Part shown: positions 1 to 8,365 of the stretch, piece by piece
Layout of the letters: every line of letters begins with the position of its first letter
Position numbering within the stretch: the stretch's first letter is position 1
Assembly: GCA_023379435.1 (NCBI GenBank)
Contig: JAMCUH010000048.1
Location: 1-43,674, forward strand
DNA length: 43,674 bases
Direction of reading: 5' to 3'
Source of the DNA: Thermoplasmatota archaeon
Lineage (GTDB): Archaea > Thermoplasmatota > Thermoplasmata > Thermoplasmatales > Thermoplasmataceae
Program-made: the position numbers and the translations under genes
Notes under the pieces: generated by a model
Databases searched by the model: none
Told to the model about the DNA's origin: nothing
The model's input: only the letters and a program-made list of their open reading frames with translations

Positions 1-8
1 TCTTTTCA

Positions 9-592
9 GTTTCAAAAGTACTAGTTAGTATGGCAGGTCTTGGCTGTCCTTGTGGCTGTCTTTCCCTCTGTCTCAGGTTTAAAAAGTACTAGTTAGTATG
101 GCAGTCATACTTGGCATAGCATTTCTCGCTCACTGTACCACCTCTGTTTCAAAAGTACTAGTTAGTATGGCAGTCAGATGAAATGTTAACGGGATTTTCA
201 TACATTTTATTATGAGTTTCAAAAGTACTAGTTAGTATGGCAGTTTCTTTTTCACCTCTCGCCGGCTCAGCGTTACCCGCCATGTTTCAAAAGTACTAGT
301 TAGTATGGCAGTCTTCATGTTTACTACTTAAACATAAGTGGAACTTTAGTAATGTTTCAAAAGTACTAGTTAGTATGGCAGCTTTTGAAACGACCTTCGC
401 TAAAATATCACTAAAATTTGATCAGGTTTCAAAAGTACTAGTTAGTATGGCAGTCGTTAGCAGGTTCGATCTGAAATTCTACATCGAGTCTTTTGTTTCA
501 AAAGTACTAGTTAGTATGGCAGAACTTGCTTTCTGTCTCTTCTATCCAACCCATTTTCTTTTCAGTTTCAAAAGTACTAGTTAGTATGGCAG
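9..592 (+). CRISPR. CRISPR array, nine canonical 28-bp repeats (left end cut by window)
   Basis: Nine copies of a 28-bp repeat (GTTTCAAAAGTACTAGTTAG followed by TATGGCAG) start at 9, 77, 146, 216, 284, 354, 426, 495 and 565. Eight spacers of 40-44 bases separate them and all differ. The copy at 77 has one change, C to A at repeat position 5; the others are identical. The repeat centre TACT-AGTT-AGTA can form a 4-bp stem. Decayed repeats follow on the right (632-785), so the leader and the newest spacers should lie to the left, outside the window. No cas gene is present, so the CRISPR type cannot be assigned. Confidence 0.97.
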
Positions 593-631
593 ATCCACAG
601 GCTCTCCCAGTAAGCTTACCTTCTGCTCCAT

Positions 632-656
632 TTTTCAAAAATATCCAGTATGGAGG
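632..656 (+). repeat. Decayed CRISPR repeat 10
   Basis: The head TTTCAAAA (633-640) and tail AGTATGG (647-653) of the array repeat are intact. The nine bases between them are shortened to six. It lies 39 bases after the last good repeat, which is normal spacer distance, so I read it as a degenerate leader-distal unit. Confidence 0.65.
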
Positions 657-692
657 TATTATTTATTTCTTACTTGGTTTATGGCATGATCA

Positions 693-720
693 GTTCCAAA
701 AGCACTATTTAGTTTGATAG
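693..720 (+). repeat. Decayed CRISPR repeat 11
   Basis: This 28-base segment matches the array repeat at 22 of 28 positions without gaps. It is 36 bases after the previous decayed unit, close to the spacing of the intact array. Confidence 0.75.
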
Positions 721-757
721 CACAATTTTTTCAAGAACTTTGTTAGAATAGTTCAAA

Positions 758-785
758 GTTTCAAAAGTATTAAGAAATTTCACAA
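758..785 (+). repeat. Decayed CRISPR repeat 12 (5' half)
   Basis: The first 12 bases match the repeat exactly and 14 of the first 15 agree. The 3' half has diverged, leaving 19 of 28 matches overall. The spacing of 37 bases from the previous unit supports descent from the array. Confidence 0.55.
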
Positions 786-896
786 AAACCAATTTTTCTG
801 ATCAGATCAGGGAACAATAACATTTATTCATGGTATAGCATGTTGAGAACAGGAATATTTTCAGAAATCACCTTATATTTCATTACAAATACAGGA

Positions 897-1964
897 ATGA
901 TGGAATTACCTCCAGTAATCGAATATATCAGGAGCAGAAGAGATAATGAGACCAAATCTACCCAGTATTTCAGAATATTGAAGCGCCATTCAGCATTTAA
1001 TTTACTATTTATGTTTCTCTCTCCTTTATACTTCCTGTTCTCTTCCACACTCCTTGCTAAAAGTTTCACATTCGCATTTGCATCTGTGGCAGTTTACTGG
1101 TTAATCCTTTTGCTCCTCTATTATGCAAGATTTACTGTTGAAAGGAAATACAGGAAATTAAGCATCGGATATCTGGAATCATTTGGAAAGCTACCAGTAT
1201 TTTACTCCTACCTCAAGTTCGGTGTATTTTCCATGATTCTTTTTATTTCACTACTGATCACAATAGATTTTACCCTGAACTTGTTTGAAGAAGTCATACT
1301 TCTGCAAGTATTTCTTGTGATACTATGGTTCCTGATGTTCTATAATTTGTGGTTGAGAAATTCCACAAGGCACGCTCAGCCGATGGAGACCAATGAACTT
1401 CTAGCAAAATTGAATTCCATAACATCCTCGGAGAAAATGCCAGGTGTGGTGCCGCTGCTGGTTCCCACAGGAGAATCCAAGATCGCGAATGCCTACTGTA
1501 CAGGTGTTCTAAAAAACACGATATATATAACAGATTATCTGTATAACAATCTGAACACTGAAGAGTCTGCCTGCATCCTTGCCCATGAGATTGGACATAT
1601 GAAGCATAAGGATAATCGGCTTTCATTCTTTTTATCCCTGATACCATTCGTATTTGCCGAGTATCTGATCATTATGGTGATGCTGAATGCCAGCGGGTTT
1701 ATAAAAGCACATTTCTACAAGTTTTATTTTCCACTTCTCTTCGCCCTTTCTGTCTTGGTTTTCTTTCTTGTACCAGTCATCATTGCAAAGATCAGAAAAA
1801 TGCGGGAGTTCAGGGCCGACAGGTTTGCCTCAAAACACTGTGATCCTGATCATCTTGCCATAGCACTGATCAAGGCCAGTGACTTAAACATGACGCCGAT
1901 CACTCTGGAGGTTGGCTCCCACCCTTCAGTCAAACAGAGGATAGACAAAATATTAGCTATCTAG
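897..1964 (+). CDS. M48-family membrane zinc metalloprotease (HtpX/Ste24-like)
   Basis: Probable integral-membrane zinc endopeptidase of the M48 family, whose members degrade or process membrane proteins. The zinc motif HEIGH lies about two thirds along the protein, in the context LAHEIGHMKHKDNR. The second signature, REFRADRFA, supplies the third zinc ligand (Glu) and the conserved Asp. Hydrophobic segments occur twice before HEIGH-proximal sequence and again as a pair between the two motifs, as in HtpX. An in-frame ATG exists at 840, but its first 19 residues do not look protein-like. A TATA-like TTATATTT at 873-880 better fits a leaderless start at 897 or 900. Physiological substrates are unknown. 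It stands alone between the CRISPR tail and a gene-poor stretch. Confidence 0.88.
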   Translation: MMELPPVIEYIRSRRDNETKSTQYFRILKRHSAFNLLFMFLSPLYFLFSSTLLAKSFTFAFASVAVYWLILLLLYYARFTVERKYRKLSIGYLESFGKLPVFYSYLKFGVFSMILFISLLITIDFTLNLFEEVILLQVFLVILWFLMFYNLWLRNSTRHAQPMETNELLAKLNSITSSEKMPGVVPLLVPTGESKIANAYCTGVLKNTIYITDYLYNNLNTEESACILAHEIGHMKHKDNRLSFFLSLIPFVFAEYLIIMVMLNASGFIKAHFYKFYFPLLFALSVLVFFLVPVIIAKIRKMREFRADRFASKHCDPDHLAIALIKASDLNMTPITLEVGSHPSVKQRIDKILAI

Positions 1965-2473
1965 ATAAAGCATGAGATTTCAAATGGACAGTGAATCTTT
2001 TGGTTTCACACCTATGGGTATGCAAGAACATTTACTGTCGTCATGAGTACTTTCATATCCCGTCCTGAACATTTCTTGCAAGCCACACCTGCAATCACAG
2101 TATCTTTCCATCACTTTGTGAAGCCACTAATGACGGATGGATATCAAAGAAATCCTTCACAAGATCAGAATAAAGATAAGGAATTGAAAATACTGAATCC
2201 AGTGGTTAAGGCTGTTGAAATTCTTCTAAAAACGCTTGAAATTTCATGTTCAATAAATGGAAAAATTAAAGCTTAAATCGGTAAACATTTCCTTAGGATT
2301 CGTAAACATCGTGTTTCACACACTTTTACAGTTGATTTAACTGGTCATATCTTCTGAATCTTAACCCAAATCTCAATGAATAATATATTCAAATTGGTAT
2401 GATTATTGCTAAAATGTCAACTTTTTTCTCCTTATCTCTATTCCCCATAATGACAGGGCGTTTTAAATTTGAG
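1965..2473. other. Gene-poor interval of about 0.5 kb
   Basis: No convincing gene is seen. A 77-codon open frame (2043-2276, +) has an ATG but no recognisable motif and no clear promoter or ribosome site. The rest is AT-rich with stops in all frames. The open frame could be a decayed gene fragment, but I cannot tie it to a family. Confidence 0.5.
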
Positions 2474-5400
2474 CTAGGCCTTCAGTAGCTCCATCAGACT
2501 GAGACATTTTTTCACGTAGCTGCCGCAATCAAGCTTTGTAAATATATCCAGTGCCTGAGTCACGTTTTTGGACCCGTTTTTCCAGTCTCCAACCTTATGG
2601 TACATCTTTGCCAGCTCCAGCGATGATTCAGCATATTTTAACAGTAAACCGGATGATTTAAAGTAGGAGACAACCTTCTTCATTTTTTCTATTGCATTTT
2701 TTATTTCCCCAAAGTAAAGTTCGTAACTGGCTTCTGCCTTGTCCATGAAACACTTGATCCATTTTTCATCAAATTTTGACGAGTAATCTCTGAGATATGA
2801 AAGATATTCTTCTGCCTTCTTTCTGTTACCTTGAATAGAATATATATCTACAGCTGTGCTTGGAAGCATAACTGCAGCTTGGATCAGATCAATGGTTATT
2901 GCTGTTTTCCTTATATAATCCATCGTTTCTTCTATGTAATCTTCAGCCTTTTCAGGTTTGTTCAATTCCAGATAAACCCTTGGAATTATATCTTTGGCGT
3001 ATCCTGTAATTTGCCTGGAGATTGTTTTTAGCCTTTGTCGGAGATCATCAGTGTCATTCTCATTTGCACCCCGGTAAAGTGACTTTGTTACTTCGAAAAT
3101 TAGAACCATGGTCCTCGCCTGAAATACCAGATCATTGTCCTTTTCCTCAGAAACCAGTAGCTCATTCTTATCAATAAGTGCCTGAGCTTCATCCCACCGC
3201 CCTGATTCCAACATAACTGAACAAACATATTCCGATATGTAAAAAGACCCATAGAGAGCCCCCATATTTTTCCCGTACAATTCCAGGCCTTTGGTGAATA
3301 TTTTGTCCCCTGCAAGCAGATCCATTTTCAATGTAGTTACAAAGTCACCATAAAAGTCGTAGAATATAGGTCCGGTCGCCCTATTAAGGTTAAAGGATTC
3401 CTCCGTCTCTTCACTGAAATCGCTTACGTACTTTTCAAAGTCGCTTGCTTCGAAAATGCACCAATCTATATCCTCCTGAGACCTTATTTCCCTCAGGAGA
3501 GTTCCTCCAAACAGATCGTAATATAAGATATACTTCCGTTCAACATTATGCGTCTTGGTAAATTCCCTTATCCACAGATCAAATTTCTTTGCCTCATCCA
3601 GTTTGTTCTCATCCCAAAACCTGTAAACAATCGAGCCCGCAATGGAAAGTATGATGTTTTCAAGTGATTCATTGTTCTTATTTGCTTCAATGAATTTTAT
3701 GGCCCTCTCAAGAACATTTCCAGATCTTATCTGCAGTACACCTACTCTCAGCATCCTTGACTGTCCGTAAAGGTCTTCAATCTTTTCAAATTCCCTGATA
3801 CCTCGGTTCCAGTAGTCTTCGAATCCATTGACTAATATAAAGGCCCCCATCAGACATATTTTATAACAGATTTCAGCTATATCCTTGGAGTATTTTTTCT
3901 CATTCCCCTGCTTCTGCATCTTACCAAGAATTTCATAAGCTTCAGAATATTCCTGAAGCGCCTTTTCATATTCATATGACTGAAACCATGAATCGCCTAT
4001 TTTGATCAGGTAAGGTACTGCTCTCTCAGGCAGACCCCCGTGTATAAAATGACCTGCAATATCACTGATGGACGAGGAATCAGAATGGTCTGTGTTTTTC
4101 TCCAGCAGTTCCGCTATTTTCTGATGCAGTCTCCTCTTTTTCAGGAGACTGAACTGGTCAAAGAAGTAGTAATAAACCTGGGGATTTGGAAAGAATAGCT
4201 TTATCCTTCCCATCTCGGTTTCTCTTTCACCGAGCAGATCCTTCTGTATCAGCTTCTCAAGAGAATCGTAAAATTTTTCTGAAGTGTCCCCCATGAGCTC
4301 TGAAAGAATATCAACATCAAACTCCATTCCTATTACGGATGCGTTGGCCATGATATTCGTGCTGTAATCATCTATACCTGACAGTCTTTCCCTTATTATT
4401 CCCACAAGGGAGCCGGGTATGCCGGCGTTGTCTATCGGTTTTCTGTCCCAGCTCCCGCTGCTGCTTTTGAAAATGATCTTTTTCTCTATGAGGTATTTCA
4501 GAACCTCCTCTATATATAAGGGGTTTCCGGCAGTTCTGTTGAAAATAAAGTCAAGGAACTCATCCGAAATATTTTTCAGGGGCTCCGTCAGATACAGTGA
4601 GATGAACTTTCTCGTGTTCTCCCTGTCAAGAGGGTGGAGATTTATCTGTCTGAATCTCCTTCCAGCAAGAAGGCCTTCCACTGCACCTGAAGACTGGGAG
4701 TCAGGCACATTCCCTATTGTAACAATGAGGAGGATCCGTGAGTTATCTATTGTATCTGATACGACCTTAAGTATGGAAACGGAGGTTGAATCTGCATAGT
4801 GGGCATCCTCCACTATTATGCACATGGGATTCTCTGCTGCCATGTTGTTGATTATTGATGCTGTGCCATCCTGGAATCTTGCCTTCAGAACTTCAGGGTC
4901 CTGACTGGCTGGCTGTATTATCTTGCCAAGTTTACCCTCAAGGTCAGGAAGCAGTTTCACAGCAACATCAGCGTAATCACCGCATATCTTGTATATCAAC
5001 TGCTGCGGCGCCATGTAGAGGTATTCCCTCATAACCTCAGTGAATACGAAATGCGGAGTGTTTCTCCTGTTATCCCTGCATTTCACCGTTATGGTTCTCA
5101 TTCCTCTCAGAACAGTGTAATCTCTTATTTCCGAGGCTATCCTTGTCTTTCCCACACCAGTGTCTCCGGATATTATTACAGATTTTCCAATGCCCATAAC
5201 TGCATTATCCGCGAGATTTTTCAGCTCTTCTATCTGCTCATCCAGACCAACCGGAGAATTCCTGTAATCGCTGATCAATAGAGTTCCTGATGTTTTTGCA
5301 GCTTTTCTTTCCTCTGTCACGGATTCTCTTGATTTTTCAGCAGAGGAAATTGTTGCCCTGACTGCTTTAAGTGCCTGTGAGAGTTCCTCTGCGCTGTTAT

Positions 5401-6184
5401 ACCTTTCATCAGGGTTCTTGTTAAGGAGTTTCATAACAATGCTGTCTATCTGTTGCGGCACCAGGTGATTCAACTTGCTAGGCGGAAGAGGGTGATCATG
5501 AATGTGGCTGTATATTAATTTCAGGGAATCCTCTGATCTGAATGGTGGCGACCCTGTGAGCATCTGGTATAGAACGCATCCGATGGAATACAGATCCGAT
5601 CTTGCATCCGCCTTTTTACCAAGTGCACTCTCAGGAGCCAGATAAGCCGGTGTTCCAACAATGGTTCCCGCATGTGTCAGGCCCGGGCTGTCAAACGACT
5701 TTGCAAGGCCAAAATCCATAAGCTTTGGATTTCCGTTGCCCGAAATCATGATGTTTTCCGGTTTTATGTCACGGTGAAGGATGCCGTTATCATGGGCATA
5801 CTGAAGCGCATCGCATATCTTCAGCGTTATTTCTATTGCCTCCTGAACAGATAATTTTCCGCCATGATTGTTCACGTAACTGTCGAGGCTCTGCCCGTCA
5901 ACGTATTCTATGACCATGATAAATCTGTCCCCTTCCTTGATCAGATCATAGATGGAGACAATATTTGTGTGTGATAATTTGGCTGTTGTCTGCGCTTCCC
6001 TCATCAATCTGGAAAACGTTTCATTATCCAGGGAATCTCCCTTGATCAGCTTAACTGCAACTATCCTCCCAAGACTGTTATCCTTGCATTTAAACACTAT
6101 TCCCTTCCCGCCCTCACCGAGCTTCTTTATCACAGAGTATCTGCCATTCTGGAGGGAGGTGATATTATCGTAGCTTTCCGACAC
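2474..6184 (-). CDS. Ser/Thr protein kinase fused to AAA/STAND-type ATPase and TPR-rich C-terminus
   Basis: Soluble 1236-residue signalling protein. Residues 16-275 form a complete Hanks-type kinase: glycine loop LGEGGKGIVF (22-31), Lys45 in VAVK, HRDIKPEN (137-144), DFGLA (157-161) and the GTPAYLAPE activation segment (177-185). A second domain starts near 305, with Walker A GDTGVGKT (340-347) and Walker B-like IIVEDAHYAD (456-465), typical of ATPases fused to bacterial kinases such as PknK. From about residue 700 to the end the sequence is helical with TPR-like repeats; no DNA-binding domain or membrane segment is visible. The start is GTG. It likely phosphorylates protein Ser/Thr after ligand or partner binding through the TPR part; the target is unknown. 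Neighbours give no functional hint. Confidence 0.93.
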   Translation of the reverse strand: MSESYDNITSLQNGRYSVIKKLGEGGKGIVFKCKDNSLGRIVAVKLIKGDSLDNETFSRLMREAQTTAKLSHTNIVSIYDLIKEGDRFIMVIEYVDGQSLDSYVNNHGGKLSVQEAIEITLKICDALQYAHDNGILHRDIKPENIMISGNGNPKLMDFGLAKSFDSPGLTHAGTIVGTPAYLAPESALGKKADARSDLYSIGCVLYQMLTGSPPFRSEDSLKLIYSHIHDHPLPPSKLNHLVPQQIDSIVMKLLNKNPDERYNSAEELSQALKAVRATISSAEKSRESVTEERKAAKTSGTLLISDYRNSPVGLDEQIEELKNLADNAVMGIGKSVIISGDTGVGKTRIASEIRDYTVLRGMRTITVKCRDNRRNTPHFVFTEVMREYLYMAPQQLIYKICGDYADVAVKLLPDLEGKLGKIIQPASQDPEVLKARFQDGTASIINNMAAENPMCIIVEDAHYADSTSVSILKVVSDTIDNSRILLIVTIGNVPDSQSSGAVEGLLAGRRFRQINLHPLDRENTRKFISLYLTEPLKNISDEFLDFIFNRTAGNPLYIEEVLKYLIEKKIIFKSSSGSWDRKPIDNAGIPGSLVGIIRERLSGIDDYSTNIMANASVIGMEFDVDILSELMGDTSEKFYDSLEKLIQKDLLGERETEMGRIKLFFPNPQVYYYFFDQFSLLKKRRLHQKIAELLEKNTDHSDSSSISDIAGHFIHGGLPERAVPYLIKIGDSWFQSYEYEKALQEYSEAYEILGKMQKQGNEKKYSKDIAEICYKICLMGAFILVNGFEDYWNRGIREFEKIEDLYGQSRMLRVGVLQIRSGNVLERAIKFIEANKNNESLENIILSIAGSIVYRFWDENKLDEAKKFDLWIREFTKTHNVERKYILYYDLFGGTLLREIRSQEDIDWCIFEASDFEKYVSDFSEETEESFNLNRATGPIFYDFYGDFVTTLKMDLLAGDKIFTKGLELYGKNMGALYGSFYISEYVCSVMLESGRWDEAQALIDKNELLVSEEKDNDLVFQARTMVLIFEVTKSLYRGANENDTDDLRQRLKTISRQITGYAKDIIPRVYLELNKPEKAEDYIEETMDYIRKTAITIDLIQAAVMLPSTAVDIYSIQGNRKKAEEYLSYLRDYSSKFDEKWIKCFMDKAEASYELYFGEIKNAIEKMKKVVSYFKSSGLLLKYAESSLELAKMYHKVGDWKNGSKNVTQALDIFTKLDCGSYVKKCLSLMELLKA

Positions 6185-6307
6185 TTTAAATCTACCTTTT
6201 AATAATGATAGAATAATAGCATTTAATTTTTTTAGACAACCATTATCTGTATTGAAGCATTTTAAAAGAGATCAGGAAAATACCAATAACAGGAGCTTTC
6301 ATGTGAG

Positions 6308-6316
6308 ATATAAATA
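6308..6316 (+). promoter_or_regulatory. TATA box of ppa
   Basis: ATATAAATA is centred 25 bases before the pyrophosphatase ATG. Archaeal transcription starts about 25 bases after the TATA centre, so the transcript should be leaderless. Confidence 0.7.
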
Positions 6317-6336
6317 CGATCCGGTGATTTTGAAGC

Positions 6337-6876
6337 ATGAATAATGGCAGTCTCTGGCATTCTGTTCCCATAGGCCCGTCCCCGCCTGAGCGTTTCTATG
6401 TTATTGTTGAAACCCCCAGGGGAAGCAAGTGCAAATATGAGATTTCAAAATCGTTTCCCGGTATCATTCTGGATCGTGTCCTGCACCATTCTGTTATGTT
6501 TCCTGCGGAATATGGCCTGATACCCAGGACATACTACCTTGACGATGATCCCATGGATGTCATTCTCCTGATGTCGCAGCAGACCTATCCCGGTATAATT
6601 GTTGAGGCAAAACCCATCGGTATGCTGGAAATGATAGACCAGGAGAAGCATGACAACAAGATTCTTGCTGCCGCAGTTAATGATCCCATTTACAGAAATT
6701 ATGAAAAGATTGAAGACCTACCAGAACATCTTCCAAAGGAGATAGCCAATTTTTTTGAAATTTACAAAATCCTGGAGCACAAGGAAACAAGAGTTCTTGG
6801 ATGGAAAGATAAGGAAACCGCAAAAGTGGAGATCAACAGATCCATAGCAATGTACAATGAAAAATTTGGTCACTGA
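6337..6876 (+). CDS. ppa: Inorganic pyrophosphatase (class I)
   Basis: Cytosolic enzyme that hydrolyses pyrophosphate to phosphate and so pulls biosynthetic reactions forward. The 179-residue length is normal for family I enzymes. Metal-binding acidic residues are recognisable: DDDPMD at 69-74, and Asp101 and Asp106 in DQEKHDNKIL. Substrate-binding segments PRGSKCKYE (27-35) and FPAEYGLIP (55-63) are also conserved. The ATG at 6337 follows a strong TATA box by 25 bases and has no Shine-Dalgarno site, which fits a leaderless message. The gene is convergent with the small unknown gene ending at 6950 and a hairpin lies between them. Confidence 0.96.
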   Translation: MNNGSLWHSVPIGPSPPERFYVIVETPRGSKCKYEISKSFPGIILDRVLHHSVMFPAEYGLIPRTYYLDDDPMDVILLMSQQTYPGIIVEAKPIGMLEMIDQEKHDNKILAAAVNDPIYRNYEKIEDLPEHLPKEIANFFEIYKILEHKETRVLGWKDKETAKVEINRSIAMYNEKFGH

Positions 6877-6909
6877 ATCCCCGAAAATTCAGAGTGTTGG
6901 AAAAGAAAG

Positions 6910-6935
6910 AGGCCTGCAAATATACTGGCAGGCCT
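6910..6935. terminator. Hairpin between convergent genes
   Basis: AGGCCTGC (6910-6917) and GCAGGCCT (6928-6935) form a perfect 8-bp GC-rich stem with a 10-base loop. It lies between the stops of ppa and the convergent small gene. No T-run follows on either strand, so a classical intrinsic terminator is not shown; it may stop RNA polymerase or stabilise 3' ends. Confidence 0.45.
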
Positions 6936-6949
6936 TATGAACCAGGGCA

Positions 6950-7312
6950 TCAGTTGCTTATTCTGTCTCTGGACGGGAATTTTGTCTCAGAAAATTTCCT
7001 GAAGTTTCTGAGTCCCCTGGAAAACTCAATGCTCGCTGGTTTCAGGTAAGTTTCCACATATTCTATGATGTCAATCTCCGTATCCTTTGCTTCCTCAGCG
7101 ATCTTGGAAACAAGATACGGCAGGAGGGTCTTCGCTTCCCATATGGTCAGGTCATACTTTCTGAAGATCTCGAAGATGTCCTCGCTTATCTCCTCCAGAT
7201 GCATCATGTTCTCCCTGGTTACATCAACCCTGGAAAACGAATACTTGCTTTCCTGTCCAGGAGCAGTCTGAACCACCTCTTCCTTCTTTGGCATTTCCTT
7301 AACCTCGGTCAT
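6950..7312 (-). CDS. Small conserved-looking acidic protein of unknown function
   Basis: A 120-residue soluble protein that I do not recognise. It has a charged, low-complexity start (TEVKEMPKKEEV) followed by a helical region with segments such as FEIFRKYDLTIWEAKTLLPY and ends in a basic tail. No signal peptide, membrane segment or cysteine is present. An in-frame ATG lies 15 bases upstream, at 7327, but the strong ribosome site GGAGGTGA (7318-7325) sits inside those codons and is correctly placed 5 bases before the ATG at 7312, so the shorter form is the real one. The strong ribosome site suggests high expression. The helix layout could suit a nucleic-acid or protein adaptor, but nothing shows which. 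Confidence 0.8.
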   Translation of the reverse strand: MTEVKEMPKKEEVVQTAPGQESKYSFSRVDVTRENMMHLEEISEDIFEIFRKYDLTIWEAKTLLPYLVSKIAEEAKDTEIDIIEYVETYLKPASIEFSRGLRNFRKFSETKFPSRDRISN

Positions 7313-7317
7313 TACGT

Positions 7318-7325
7318 TCACCTCC
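7318..7325 (-). promoter_or_regulatory. Strong Shine-Dalgarno site deciding the start at 7312
   Basis: On the minus strand GGAGGTGA precedes ATG by 5 bases. It is one of the few perfect ribosome sites in a window where most genes look leaderless. Confidence 0.8.
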
Positions 7326-7377
7326 ATTTCCCGTATTTTTCACTTTTATAAAAATTTTACTCTTATTTTTTCTGTAA

Positions 7378-7386
7378 ATTTTTATA
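7378..7386 (-). promoter_or_regulatory. TATA box for the small gene at 6950-7312
   Basis: Minus-strand TATAAAAAT is placed so that transcription would start near 7356, giving a leader of about 45 bases that includes the ribosome site. A second TATA-like sequence (7344-7352) is too close, since it would cut the ribosome site. Confidence 0.45.
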
Positions 7387-7455
7387 GTAAGAGTTCTAAT
7401 ATTTAATCTTTCCCCCAACAATTATTAAAGATAATGCCACATCAGGTTAAAAAAC

Positions 7456-7464
7456 ATTTAAAAA
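7456..7464 (+). promoter_or_regulatory. TATA box of the prs-kptA unit
   Basis: ATTTAAAAA is centred about 30 bases before the prs ATG, predicting a start of transcription within a few bases of the start codon. Confidence 0.45.
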
Positions 7465-7489
7465 CACACAGACATAAAGGGGCTGTAAG

Positions 7490-8365
7490 ATGTATATACT
7501 ATCTTCTTCTGGGAATGAGGATTTCTCAACGGCCCTCTCCAATGTTCTGGGATGTTCTGTTGTGTCACAGGAAAAAAGAAGGTTTCCAGACGGGGAACAG
7601 TACATCAGGGTTACAGGTGACCTTGAGGAAGAGGATGTTATTGTTGTGGTAAACGGCAGGAATGAGATATCGTTTTTTGAATCGCTTCTGTCACTGGAAG
7701 CCGTAAGAGGATTGAAGCCAAGGAGTATCATCGCATTTATGCCTTACTTCAGCTACGCAAGGCAGCATATGAGATACATGGACGGGGAAGCAGTTTCTGC
7801 GAAAGTTGTTCTTGATTCCCTTTCTTTGTATGCCGACTGTATCGTAAGTGTTGATGTTCATGATTCATCCGTTTCCAAGCTTTCCAGACTGCCTTTCAGG
7901 AACATCCTTGTTTATGACTCCATATCAAGATATTACTCTGCCCGTGGTATAGACATTGTCATATCACCAGATGACGGCGGGGTGGAAAGGGCGGCTGAAA
8001 TAGGTAAATCTCTGGGTGTAAAGAGCGCCAACTTTGAAAAGGTGAGGATAGACTCCAGAAGGGTTGAGATGAAGATCCCCGATGACCTTTCCCTGGAAAA
8101 AAAGAATATCCTCATACTGGACGACATCATATCCACCGGAGGAACCATAATGAAATCAGTCGATATTGCAAGGGACCATGAACCAGGGAAAATATTTGTC
8201 TGCGGGATTCATGGTATTTTCGTGAATGGTGTTGATGAGAAGATATCCTCAAGAGTGGACGATCTTGCTGTAACGAATACGGTTAAGGGGAGGTACAGCA
8301 AAATTGATGTCACCAGGGAAGTTGCTTCAAGCTTGAAAGGTGTTTTGAATGGGATACGAGCTTAG
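7490..8365 (+). CDS. prs: Ribose-phosphate pyrophosphokinase (PRPP synthetase)
   Basis: Makes 5-phosphoribosyl 1-diphosphate from ribose 5-phosphate and ATP, the precursor for nucleotides, histidine and tryptophan. Family marks: FPDGEQYIR near residue 32 for ATP/ribose binding, ARQHMRY after FMPYFSY, VSVDVHDS in the catalytic flank, and the PRPP-binding loop ILILDDIISTGGT near residue 210. At 291 residues it is close to the short archaeal enzymes, including that of Thermoplasma volcanium. It overlaps the next gene by 17 bases, so the two are probably translated from one message. Confidence is high because all signature segments are intact. Confidence 0.96.
   Translation: MYILSSSGNEDFSTALSNVLGCSVVSQEKRRFPDGEQYIRVTGDLEEEDVIVVVNGRNEISFFESLLSLEAVRGLKPRSIIAFMPYFSYARQHMRYMDGEAVSAKVVLDSLSLYADCIVSVDVHDSSVSKLSRLPFRNILVYDSISRYYSARGIDIVISPDDGGVERAAEIGKSLGVKSANFEKVRIDSRRVEMKIPDDLSLEKKNILILDDIISTGGTIMKSVDIARDHEPGKIFVCGIHGIFVNGVDEKISSRVDDLAVTNTVKGRYSKIDVTREVASSLKGVLNGIRA

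Noticed and set aside
375-717. Open frames through the CRISPR array encoding a repeated SKVLVSMA peptide
   Set aside because: The peptide repeat is only the translation of the 28-bp CRISPR repeat; spacer-derived sequence between copies is unrelated and no promoter or start is supported.
2043-2276. 77-codon plus-strand frame in the gene-poor stretch
   Set aside because: No motif, no convincing promoter or ribosome site, and low-complexity composition; possible fossil but not supportable as a gene.
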